Origin: an uncultured Azospirillum sp.
GTDB taxonomy: Bacteria > Pseudomonadota > Alphaproteobacteria > Azospirillales > Azospirillaceae
Assembly: GCF_946480385.1 (NCBI RefSeq)
Contig: NZ_CAMLJP010000012.1
Location: 1 to 64,000 of the forward strand
Direction: 5' to 3'
Length of the DNA: 64,000 bases
Under the pieces are notes generated by a model. The model was not told where the DNA came from. It did not search any database and worked only from the letters and a program-made list of their open reading frames with translations. This document shows positions 46,654 through 56,107 of this stretch, one piece after another. The position numbers were made by a program, and so were the translations under genes. How positions within the stretch are numbered: position 1 is the first letter of the stretch; each line of letters begins with the position of its first letter.

Positions 46654-47592
46654 ATGAGTTTTTCGAACGCCCTTCCCGCGTCCTCTCCGGCCGGCGCCAT
46701 GCCGGACGGCAAGGAGGGCGCGACGCCGCCGGGCACCGGCCGGAGCGGCCCGGAGTCCGCCATCCCTGCTGCGGCAACCATGGCTCCGGCAATCATGGTT
46801 GCGGCCTTGGGCGCCCGGCGCCTGATGCGCGCCTGCGACCGCGCCGCTCTGGCGACCGCCCAGCGGCCGGCCGATGACGGTGGCGCGGTGGCGGCGGAAG
46901 CCGACGGCTGGCCCTACCCCTCGCTGGTGCTGGTGGCGTTCGACCATGACGGCAGTCCGCTGCTTCTGCTCTCCACGCTGGCCGACCACACCCGCAACCT
47001 GCTGGCCGACGGCCGGGTCGGGCTGCTGTTCGACGGCACCGCCGGGCTGGCACAGCCGCTGACCGGCGCCCGCCTGTCGGTCCTGGGCCGGGCGGAGCGG
47101 TCTGACGATCCGATCCACCGCGAGCGCTATCTGCGCCGCCATCCCGACGCCGCCCTTTATGCCGGCTTCGCCGACTTCGCGATCTACCGCGTGGCGGTGG
47201 AGCGCGCCCATCTGGTCGCCGGCTTCGGCCGCATCCACTGGCTCTCCGCCGCAGAGCTGGACCTTCCCGCCGCAGCCCCCGCCCTGGCGGCGGGCGAGAC
47301 GGTGCTGCTCGACCGCCTGAACGGCGCGGGGTACGGCCCCCGGCTTGGCCCCGCCCCCGATGGTGACGGGGAAAGCTGGAGCTTGACCGGGGTCGACCCG
47401 GAGGGATGCGACCTGCGACGCGGGGGGTACGTCGCCCGCGTCGATTTTGAGCAGAGAATCCACGACCCCGAATCGGCTAAACTGATGCTGGACACGCTGA
47501 TCCGGCCGCAGGACGGGTCCGGACAACCCGGAGGATCGACATCCGGGACCGAAAAGGCTGGAACCGAAACAGCCGGCGACGAGGGTGCCTGA
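46654..47592 (+). CDS. HugZ-like FMN-binding split-barrel protein
   Basis: 312 residues from ATG 46654 (MSFSNALP); ATG 46699 is an alternative. After a low-complexity leader comes the pyridoxamine-phosphate-oxidase-like split barrel (RACDRAALATAQ, WPYPSLVLVAFDHDGSPLLL, LSTLADHTRNLLAD) and a C-terminal DUF2470/HugZ-type domain (WSLTGVDPEGCDLRRGGYVA, RIHDPESAKLMLDTLI). Heme-utilisation protein HugZ degrades heme in other bacteria; here activity is unproved. It lies between chvI and pckG. Confidence 0.85.
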   Translation: MSFSNALPASSPAGAMPDGKEGATPPGTGRSGPESAIPAAATMAPAIMVAALGARRLMRACDRAALATAQRPADDGGAVAAEADGWPYPSLVLVAFDHDGSPLLLLSTLADHTRNLLADGRVGLLFDGTAGLAQPLTGARLSVLGRAERSDDPIHRERYLRRHPDAALYAGFADFAIYRVAVERAHLVAGFGRIHWLSAAELDLPAAAPALAAGETVLLDRLNGAGYGPRLGPAPDGDGESWSLTGVDPEGCDLRRGGYVARVDFEQRIHDPESAKLMLDTLIRPQDGSGQPGGSTSGTEKAGTETAGDEGA

Positions 47593-48054
47593 CGGTGCCC
47601 GCCGGTAAGAACAAGAAAAACGGTCGGAACGAAAAACAATAACGAGAGAGACGAGAAGCCAACCGTCAGCCTGAACGACCAGCCGAGAGGTCGCTTCGAC
47701 ACCACCGGGCGCCGCACCAAAAACAAGAACGCGGCGCGCGGACACGCGCAACCAGGAGAACACTTCAGTGGACCATAACGGATCGCCCCGTTTCCCGTCC
47801 GGGCCATTGGCCCCCAGACCTGTCGCCTCAGGACCGCCTTTTGCACCGTATCGTCGCCGCACCCTGCCGGTGCAGCGCATCGCGGCGGGGTTTCAGCCCG
47901 GCCGCCTCTTCGGACCGGCACCCCGCTGATGCGGCGGCCGCCGTCCATCTGACGACACGACAACGGACGAAAGAACGGCCGGACCGGCCGCGGCACCCCC
48001 GGCGAGGGGCATGCCCGACGCGGCGGTACCGGCCCAGCCTTCGAGAGGGACGAT
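47593..48054. promoter_or_regulatory. Long leader region upstream of PEP carboxykinase
   Basis: 462 bp without a gene. It starts with an A-rich, lower-GC stretch (about 47605-47660) that is a plausible promoter region and continues into GC-rich DNA with GAGAGGGACGAT just before ATG 48055. ChvI is known to repress or activate pck genes in some rhizobia, and this is the natural place to look for its site; none was identified by eye. Confidence 0.4.
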
Positions 48055-49878
<1,824 letters not shown>

Positions 49879-49922
49879 CCGGCGCAAGCCGCCGGCAGAA
49901 AGCCTGTCAGCAGGTAAGGATA

Positions 49923-49948
49923 GGGGCTGCCGCAAGGCGGCCCCTTTT
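49923..49948 (+). terminator. Rho-independent terminator after pckG
   Basis: GGGGCTGCC, loop GCAA, GGCGGCCCC (9 bp with one G-T) followed by TTTTCC, 45 bp after the pckG stop. Confidence 0.85.
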
Positions 49949-50157
49949 CCGTTGCGGCGGCCGAGATGAACGGAAATTCATCCGAAACCGGCCCGGCGGC
50001 GGCGGGGTCCGGCGGCAGGATGGCCAAGGTTCAGCCTTTGCAAGGCGATTCCATCCTTACCTGCCGCATTTGTCTGTCGGTGATTTAACCGGCTTGTCAA
50101 AATGATCGGGCATAAAGTCGCCCGCGCCGCAGCGCGCATGCCAGGGAGGGCGAGGTC

Positions 50158-50943
50158 ATGTCCGATCATCAGATTCCACCGCAGGATGGTGACGACTCCG
50201 CGGAACCGACCTTTCCGTCAGCCGATCCGGAGGACGCCGGCGGCCCGCTGTCGTCCAAGCGCCAGCCCTGCGCCATCAGCGGCAAGCGCCGGCCGAAGCG
50301 CGACCTGATCGCGCTGGACGCGCTACGCCCCAGCCTGGCCGACCGCATCCGCCACGACCACCCGCATCTGGAACCGGACGCACAGATCAGCCGGCAGGAG
50401 CTGGCGCGCTACCGCTCGCTCTATGTCGCCGAGCTGCTGAAGGAGGAGCATGGCGAACTCAGCGAACTGGACCGCGAGGTCGCCGAAAGCCTCGCCCGCC
50501 ACGAGACGCTGGCCGAGAACCCGGAGGAAGAATACGACGACCACCGCACGCTGGGCGAACGTCTGTCGGACGGTCTCGCCAGCTTCGGCGGCAGTTGGGC
50601 CTTCCTGATCTCCTTCGCCGTTGTCCTGTGCGTGTGGATGCTCATCAACATCCTGGAAGGCGACACCAAGGCCTTCGATCCCTACCCCTTCATCCTGCTG
50701 AACCTGCTGCTGTCCTGTCTGGCCGCCATCCAGGCGCCGGTCATCATGATGAGCCAGAAGCGGCAGGAGGCGAAGGACCGGCTACGCTCCGAAAACGACT
50801 ATCGCGTCAACCTGAAGGCAGAGCTGGAAATCCGGCACCTGCACGAGAAGATGGACTATCTGATCCAGCGCCAATGGCAGCGTCTGACCGAAATCCAGCA
50901 GCTGCAGCTGGAAATCATGCAGGAAAAGCGGCTGCGCAAGTGA
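50158..50943 (+). CDS. DUF1003 family membrane protein
   Basis: 261 residues. A soluble N-terminal part (KRQPCAISGKRRPKRDLIAL, with the conserved C-x-I-S/T-G-K motif of the DUF1003 N-terminus) precedes two transmembrane helices (FGGSWAFLISFAVVLCVWML and LNLLLSCLAAIQAPVIMMSQ) and a C-terminal coiled-coil-like helix (EIRHLHEKMDYLIQRQWQRL). This is a broadly distributed family of unknown function. ATG 50158 follows GGGAGGGCGAGGTC. Confidence 0.88.
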   Translation: MSDHQIPPQDGDDSAEPTFPSADPEDAGGPLSSKRQPCAISGKRRPKRDLIALDALRPSLADRIRHDHPHLEPDAQISRQELARYRSLYVAELLKEEHGELSELDREVAESLARHETLAENPEEEYDDHRTLGERLSDGLASFGGSWAFLISFAVVLCVWMLINILEGDTKAFDPYPFILLNLLLSCLAAIQAPVIMMSQKRQEAKDRLRSENDYRVNLKAELEIRHLHEKMDYLIQRQWQRLTEIQQLQLEIMQEKRLRK

Positions 50944-50970
50944 ACCGGACGCAGGCGGCCGGGCGGCGCA

Positions 50971-52683
50971 TCAGCGCTTGCGGCGGCCGTCCAGTTCCAG
51001 CATGCCGCGCAGCGCGGCGATGGTCTTGCTGAGCGGAGTCGGTTCGCCGGCGGGCTTGGTGTCCGGGGGGGCGGGCTTTGCCGTCTGCGGCTGACCGTCC
51101 GGCGGCTGACCTCCCGGCGACTGGGCGGCTGGCGCGGCCGGTCCGCTGCGCACCGATGGGCGCGGCTTGGCGGCGCGGGATTTCGGCGGTGACGGAGGCG
51201 GCGGAGGATCCGGCTGCACCTCGTCCTCGATCAGCCCGCGCAGGGCCTTCATCGCCTCCTCGATCTCGCGCTCCTGGGCGGAGCGGCGGCTGACGGGTGC
51301 CGGTTCCGGGTCCTTTTCCTCTTCCGGGGCAGCAGCCTCCGGCGCCGGATCGGGATCGCCCCAGCCGGTGGGCACCGACCAGTCATCCCCACTCCGGTCG
51401 GGCGCCGGATCATCCGCGTCCTCGCGACGGGCAGGCTTGTCGACTGCCCTGCCGGCGTTGCGCAGACCCTTGGCGGGCGGCGGGGCGGCGTCCTCTTCTT
51501 CCTCCGCCGGCTCGTTCGCCGCGTCCTCGATCATGGAGCGCAGGGCGGCGAGAGTCCGATCGAAGCCTTCCTCATCCTCCGGCGGCGGGGGCGGGCGCTG
51601 GGCCCGGCGTTCGGCGCGGTGCTGGTCGAAGTCGAGCGGCTCGGCAGGCGGCGGCACGGGCTTCGCCGGACGGTTGGCGGAAGCCGGGACGGGCTTTTCC
51701 GGGTCGCGGATGGCGAAGGACAGGATTTCCTCTTCCGACGGCTCCTCGCCGTCGGGACCGTCGTCTTCGAATTCATCCTCCTGGCCGTCGTCCCCGGACT
51801 CCAGTTGCCAGGGATCGGCCCCCGCGTCCGCGCCGTCGTCCTCGAAATCCCGGCGCACCAGGACCTTGTGCGAGAAGACCGGAGGCTCGTCCTCGCCCTG
51901 GTCCTCCTCGCCCTGTTCGTCCTTAAGCGGGTCCGGCCGACCGCCGGCCCGGGCCTCAGGCGCAGGGTCGTCCTCATCGTCGTCGGAGCCATAGGCCTGC
52001 GCCAGCAGCCGGCGCATCGCCATCAGCGTCTCGTCGCCATCATCCTCAGGATCGGCCTCAGGATCGGCGCCGTCCGGGGCACCGGCGTCGGCGACCTCGT
52101 CGCGGGCGGGCTCCGGCCGCTCGTCGTTGGCGGCAGTCCGGGCATCGCCCGTCGCCGGGTCGTCATCCCAATCGTTGGGCCAACCGTCGGGCGGCGACTG
52201 GCGGTCCAGGCGCGCCGCCATGTCCGCGAGCGAAACGGGTTCCCACAGCGGAGCTGCGCCATCCTCCGCCGGACCGTCGTCCACATGGTCGGACAGCGGA
52301 AGCTCCGACACCGGCTTGCCGCGAACAGGCGCCGGAGGAGGGGGCGGCTCCTCCGCATCGGCCGTCCTGTCCCGGCCGCCGTCACCACCGCGCAACGAGG
52401 CGAGCAGACCGTTCAGTGCCGCCAGCGGCGCATCGAAGGACGGCTCGTCATTGCCGGCGGTAGAGAGGTTGGCAGCCGGGGGTTCGGCCAGGATCGGCCG
52501 GCTTTCGATGTCGCGGGAGTCGCAGCGCGAGCAGCGGTAATGCGGCGCGATCGACAGCACCGGGTAATTGGGGCCGAAGCGCCGTTCCAGCATGGCACGG
52601 GGCAGCACACCGCCATGTCCGCAGGCGCGGCAGCGCAGTTGCACGTCGGCGTCGATGTCGCGGAGGAACAGCATACGGGCCAT
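50971..52683 (-). CDS. Acidic repeat protein with N-terminal zinc ribbon
   Basis: 570 residues. CxxC pairs at 18/21 and 51/54 form a probable zinc ribbon (LRCRACGHGG and YRCSRCDSRD). The rest is largely disordered, acidic and Pro-rich, but carries five copies of a short helical motif with consensus x-x-T-L-x-A-L-R-x-L-L/I: DAPLAALNGLLASLRG (84-99), DETLMAMRRLLAQA (217-230), DRTLAALRSMIEDAA (375-389), IEEAMKALRGLIEDE (474-488) and SKTIAALRGMLELDG (552-566). I do not recognise the family. The pattern is consistent with a multivalent adaptor that binds one partner at several points; that is inference. Confidence 0.75.
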   Translation of the reverse strand: MARMLFLRDIDADVQLRCRACGHGGVLPRAMLERRFGPNYPVLSIAPHYRCSRCDSRDIESRPILAEPPAANLSTAGNDEPSFDAPLAALNGLLASLRGGDGGRDRTADAEEPPPPPAPVRGKPVSELPLSDHVDDGPAEDGAAPLWEPVSLADMAARLDRQSPPDGWPNDWDDDPATGDARTAANDERPEPARDEVADAGAPDGADPEADPEDDGDETLMAMRRLLAQAYGSDDDEDDPAPEARAGGRPDPLKDEQGEEDQGEDEPPVFSHKVLVRRDFEDDGADAGADPWQLESGDDGQEDEFEDDGPDGEEPSEEEILSFAIRDPEKPVPASANRPAKPVPPPAEPLDFDQHRAERRAQRPPPPPEDEEGFDRTLAALRSMIEDAANEPAEEEEDAAPPPAKGLRNAGRAVDKPARREDADDPAPDRSGDDWSVPTGWGDPDPAPEAAAPEEEKDPEPAPVSRRSAQEREIEEAMKALRGLIEDEVQPDPPPPPSPPKSRAAKPRPSVRSGPAAPAAQSPGGQPPDGQPQTAKPAPPDTKPAGEPTPLSKTIAALRGMLELDGRRKR

Positions 52684-52768
52684 GCCGCGCAGTATAGCGG
52701 CGGCCCCGCGGCTTTCCCATTCGTTTCAGTGCCGCCCCGGCCCCACAGGTCCCGGTTCTCGGGAGGGG

Positions 52769-53008
52769 TCAGACCGCGCGGGTGACGGTCAAGCCCTGTT
52801 CGGACAGGCTGTCGAAGATGTCCTTGAACTTCCGCAGATAACGGGTGCGGTAGGCGTCGAAATCGGCGGCGATGGCCGCCTCGGCGTTCTGGGACTTCTT
52901 GAACTCGGACACGCGGTGGGCATTTTCGGCGCGGTACAGGGCGAAAGCGCCCTTCGTCACCAGATCGTTGCTGACCGGGTCTGCATTCTTCGATTTGTTG
53001 CTGTTCAT
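52769..53008 (-). CDS. Small hypothetical charged protein
   Basis: 79 residues from ATG 53008 (MNSNKSKNADPVS); an ATG at 53035 is an alternative. Rich in Lys, Arg, Ala and Asp, with amphipathic helices (AFALYRAENAHRVSEFKKSQ, AYRTRYLRKFKDIFDSLS). No signal or membrane segment. Unknown family; no partner evident. Confidence 0.6.
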   Translation of the reverse strand: MNSNKSKNADPVSNDLVTKGAFALYRAENAHRVSEFKKSQNAEAAIAADFDAYRTRYLRKFKDIFDSLSEQGLTVTRAV

Positions 53009-53186
53009 CAATCCATGTCCAGATGGAGTGGACATCCGGCCGCCGGGGTTGGGTAATCGGGGCCGGATGATCGGAGCCGGTAATCGGCGGGGACTGCGAT
53101 ACGACCCTGCAGCCGTATCAATGCGTTGCAGCCACCGATGAAAGCCTACGCCCGCTTTCCCACACCCGCAATGCTGCGACGCACCA

Positions 53187-53630
53187 TCATGCCACCACCC
53201 CGCGCAAGGCGGCCATGCGGTCACGGTCGACGCGGATGCGGTCCAGATGCTGGGCGATCACCGCGGTGATGGGCAGGGGAAGCTCTTTCGCCATCGCTTC
53301 CTCGAAACGGCGCAGGCATTCGCTCTCGCCGCGCTCGACCTCCTGGATGATGGTGGCGCGGTCATGGCCGAGCACGGCGGATTTCAGTTCCAGGAAGAAG
53401 CGGTGGGCACCGCCCAGCATGGTGCCGCCCATATCCGGCGCACCGCCCTGTTCGGCGACCAGCCGCTGAATCTCGCGCACGATGGCGCCGCGCTGGGCGG
53501 CGAGATCGTTGAACAGAGCCTTCAGATCCTCGTCCTGGGCGGATTCCGCGGCCTGCCGGTAGCCCTCGTGGCTGTCCTCGACGATGCGGATCAGGTCATT
53601 GAGCGTATCGACGATCTCGTCTTTTTCCAT
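53187..53630 (-). CDS. PA2169-type four-helix-bundle protein (DUF2383)
   Basis: 147 residues from ATG 53630 (MEKDEIVDTL). Helical ferritin-like bundle: DTLNDLIRIVEDSHEGYRQA, LKALFNDLAAQRGAIVREIQ, LVAEQGGAPDMGGTMLGGAH and GHDRATIIQEVERGESECLR. The pattern fits the DUF2383/PA2169 family, some members of which are stress-induced. Metal ligands are suggested but not proved. The longer frame up to 53840 has no family support. Confidence 0.8.
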   Translation of the reverse strand: MEKDEIVDTLNDLIRIVEDSHEGYRQAAESAQDEDLKALFNDLAAQRGAIVREIQRLVAEQGGAPDMGGTMLGGAHRFFLELKSAVLGHDRATIIQEVERGESECLRRFEEAMAKELPLPITAVIAQHLDRIRVDRDRMAALRGVVA

Positions 53631-53749
53631 GGCGGCAGGCCCTCCCATGCGTCCCCTACGCTGCCACAACCCGGCGGCAGGCCCGAATGTTCCACCCTGC
53701 CACCGGTGGCACTCCGAGTGCGACGGGCCTGACGCGGGGCGCCGCACCC

Positions 53750-54352
53750 TTACGCCGACGCTTCGGAAAGGCCGCGCGCGGCGGGCGATCGGCGGCGGAT
53801 CGGGCCGCGGAACATGCCGGCCCGCCACAAGCCGACGCAATGACCACAGAGCCCCATCGCGTCCGACACCAGTCCGAAGACCGATTCCGCCAGCAGGTTG
53901 TGCCCAGCCCCGACCAAAGTCGCCATGACGAAGAACACCCGCATCCGTCCGACCGCGCTCTGCCAGCGGCCGAGCGTCGCCAGCAGGAAGCCGGTGACCG
54001 ACAGCGCCGACATCGGCCCCTGCCAGCTCAGCACCGCCACGGCGAGCGCCGCCGGCACCGTCAGCCTATAGAGCAGGCCGAGCGTCCGGGACGGCTGCCG
54101 TTGGACGCGCACCGCCATCTGGATCAGCCCCAGCCCGCACATCAGCATGCCTGTCCAGGCGCCCAGCAGCAGGAAATGGAGCAGGAACAGAGAGGAGGCC
54201 GTCGCCTGCGCCAGCAGGATCGCCCGCCGGCCGCCCAGAAGCGTCGACAGGGTGGCGGCAGACAGCCCGGCAATGCCGGTCATGGCAACCGGCGAGATCG
54301 TGGTGGGAAGGGTCGAGAGGGTCGGAAGATAATCGAGCAGAAATACCGTCAT
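53750..54352 (-). CDS. YgjV-like inner membrane protein
   Basis: 200 residues from ATG 54352 (MTVFLLDYLPT). About six hydrophobic helices, with PVAMTGIAGLSAATLSTLLG, LLAQATASSLFLLHFLLLGA and VTGFLLATLGRWQSAVGRMR. The layout resembles the YgjV family (Imp-YgjV). Function unknown. The last 15 residues are basic. Confidence 0.75.
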   Translation of the reverse strand: MTVFLLDYLPTLSTLPTTISPVAMTGIAGLSAATLSTLLGGRRAILLAQATASSLFLLHFLLLGAWTGMLMCGLGLIQMAVRVQRQPSRTLGLLYRLTVPAALAVAVLSWQGPMSALSVTGFLLATLGRWQSAVGRMRVFFVMATLVGAGHNLLAESVFGLVSDAMGLCGHCVGLWRAGMFRGPIRRRSPAARGLSEASA

Positions 54353-54774
54353 GGAGTGCCTTCGCATGAAAAACATGCCGCAGTGCAGCGAAGGCGGCGG
54401 ACGCTAGTCCCGGACGGTTAACCAGATATGAACATCGATGTGACCGGAAACAGACCAAAAGATGGATGTCGCGATGTCCCCGACAGTCCGGAAACGCAAT
54501 CATGTGGACCTTGCGGATAACTCCGGTGATTATTGTGTGTTCTCTGCCCTGCGGTGCCTCGGCGGGAAGGGTTGTGAAGGGTTTGTCAGGTGGCGGCTCA
54601 ACGATTTCGGAGAGGATCCTGCCCATCCTTGCCGTTGGCTTTGAAGGCGCGCGGCGGCATTCTCGCACCGTCACGGCGGAATCGTTATCGACTGTGTCAT
54701 TATCGACGCTGCCGGACCGGGATCGGGGGATCATCCGGTAATTGGCGCAATCCGGACGAACTGGGGGAACCATC
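54353..54774. other. 422-bp intergenic region
   Basis: Separates the divergent YgjV-like gene and the small hypothetical gene at 54775. GC is lower than in coding DNA. No repeat, RNA gene or clear regulatory site was identified; it must contain promoters for both directions. Confidence 0.5.
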
Positions 54775-55050
54775 ATGGCGCTGTACGGCCGCCATCCTGC
54801 CTCGCTTGGCTGGGAACCGAAGCCGAAATCGGGCAAGACCGGCGAAGCACGCGGCCACGGTGGCCGTGCCAGCCGCAGCGGACATCTGTGCTGTGGCTGC
54901 GGCCGGCCAATCCGTGCCGGAGACCCGCATTGGGCCGGACATGGCCACCAGAACCCCTGGCACTATGCCTGTGCCGAGCGTGCGGGCCTTACATGGTCAT
55001 GGGCGGGCCGCCCGGACGCGCCGCCGCTTCCGGCCGCGGAGATGGACTGA
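54775..55050 (+). CDS. Small protein with Cys/His metal-binding-like region
   Basis: 91 residues from ATG 54775 (MALYGRHPAS). The C-terminal half has HLCCGCGRPIRAGDPHWAGH followed by GHQNPWHYACAERAG; the C-C-x-C ... H ... H-x-x-C arrangement resembles a small zinc-binding (LIM/treble-clef-like) site. Family not recognised. Its last 62 bp overlap, on the opposite strand, the 3' end of the next gene. Confidence 0.55.
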   Translation: MALYGRHPASLGWEPKPKSGKTGEARGHGGRASRSGHLCCGCGRPIRAGDPHWAGHGHQNPWHYACAERAGLTWSWAGRPDAPPLPAAEMD

Positions 55051-55237
55051 CAGCGCCGGCATTCGACCCGGCCTGCGCCTCTTCGCGCCCGCGCCGGTAG
55101 GCGTCGCGTTCAGCCTCCAGGATGGCGTCGGCCAACCGCCGTTCGAACTCGCGCTCCACGAGGGCGGAGAACAGGTCGATGCGGAAGCGGGCCTGCAGGG
55201 ACCGGCTCAGCCGGCGGGCTCTTTCGATCGGCGGCAT
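54989..55237 (-). CDS. Small helical hypothetical protein
   Basis: 82 residues from ATG 55237 (MPPIERARRL), 7 nt after AAGGAGA (55245-55251 on this strand); ATG 55243 is too close to that site. Highly helical and charged (RIDLFSALVEREFERRLADA, ILEAERDAYRRGREEA), then a Pro/Gly-rich tail. The tail overlaps the convergent gene at 54775-55050. Unknown family. Confidence 0.55.
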   Translation of the reverse strand: MPPIERARRLSRSLQARFRIDLFSALVEREFERRLADAILEAERDAYRRGREEAQAGSNAGAVSPSPRPEAAARPGGPPMTM

Positions 55238-55587
55238 CGGCATTCTCCTTTCGGCTGAGGGCAATACCGCCCAGCTTCCGGGATTGCGGGTGATCCCGGC
55301 AACCGCGCCGTCGGCGAACCGCCAACGCAAAGGAGAGCGCCCATCCGCACCCCTCGGTGCGAACTGATCTTGGCCCGTTTCGGTGGAGACGGGGGCACGC
55401 AGATCTTAGCTCGGCCTGTTCGGGGGTGATGTGTCCGACCGCCGAGTGGACGCGTGCCGCCGTACCGTTGCCCAATCGCCGAGCGGGACCGCCCGTGTTG
55501 GAATACCCCATGTTGGAATACTGGGCGCCGTCCCGGCGTCCATCGAGCAGCCCACGCTCCCGCGGGCTGCAAAACGGGAGGAACACC
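55238..55587. promoter_or_regulatory. Upstream region with TGTTGGAATAC tandem repeat
   Basis: 350 bp between divergent genes. TGTTGGAATAC occurs at 55496-55506 and 55511-55521 (15-bp period), about 70 bp before the start of the rightward exported-protein gene; this looks like a tandem operator. Nothing else recognised. Confidence 0.45.
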
Positions 55588-55839
55588 ATGCTCAGGAACG
55601 TCGCTTTGGCAGCCGTCTTCGCCGTCGCTCTGACCGGTCCGGCCCTTGCCAACAGCTGCCCCAAACACATGGCCGCCATCGACCAGGCCCTGGCGGCCAA
55701 CCCGAAGCTGAGCGCTGACCAGATGACGCAGGTGAAGAAGCTCAGGGCCGACGGCGAGACGCTGCACAAGCAGGGCAAGCATGCCGAGTCGGAGGCGACG
55801 CTCGCCCAGGCCGAAACCATCCTCGGCATCAGGAAGTGA
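55588..55839 (+). CDS. Small exported protein, hypothetical
   Basis: 83 residues from ATG 55588, preceded by GGGAGGA. Signal peptide MLRNVALAAVFAVALTGPALA, cleaved near ALA-NS. The mature part (KHMAAIDQALAANPKLSADQ and KLRADGETLHKQGKHAESEA, TLAQAETILGI) is a helical hairpin, reminiscent of small TPR-like or metal-binding periplasmic proteins, with one Cys (NSCPKH). It borders the copper/oxidase region, which may indicate a related role; that is inference. Confidence 0.7.
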   Translation: MLRNVALAAVFAVALTGPALANSCPKHMAAIDQALAANPKLSADQMTQVKKLRADGETLHKQGKHAESEATLAQAETILGIRK

Positions 55840-55899
55840 CATAGGGTGCCACGGGGGCGGAGCGATGCTCGCGCCCCCGTCGCACCGTCCTGCGGCGGC

Positions 55900-56091
55900 T
55901 CAGCCCCGGTGCGCCTTCCGCCCGACGGCGGCCAGCACGCCGGCGAGCCCCAGGAACAGAACCGCGCCGCCGCCCCAGACCCGGACATAGCCGGGCATCC
56001 CAAGGCTCGGCACCAGGGCGTAGACGGCGGCGAGCGCCGCCCACACGGCGGCGATGACGACAACGAGCCAGAGCTCTTCGTTCAGTTTCAT
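55900..56091 (-). CDS. Small two-helix membrane protein at end of oxidase operon
   Basis: 63 residues. Two transmembrane helices (ELWLVVVIAAVWAALAAVYA and VRVWGGGAVLFLGLAGVLAA) and a basic C-terminus. Lies 16 bp after the oxidase subunit I gene, on the same strand, so it is probably an accessory subunit, comparable with the small subunit IIa of ba3-type oxidases; that comparison is inference. Confidence 0.7.
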   Translation of the reverse strand: MKLNEELWLVVVIAAVWAALAAVYALVPSLGMPGYVRVWGGGAVLFLGLAGVLAAVGRKAHRG

Positions 56092-56107
56092 AACGGGTCT
56101 CCTGCGC

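Noticed and set aside
47600..47660. Short A-rich frame ending at TAA after the HugZ-like gene
   Set aside because: Only 15 codons with no ribosome-binding site; treated as promoter-like A-rich DNA.
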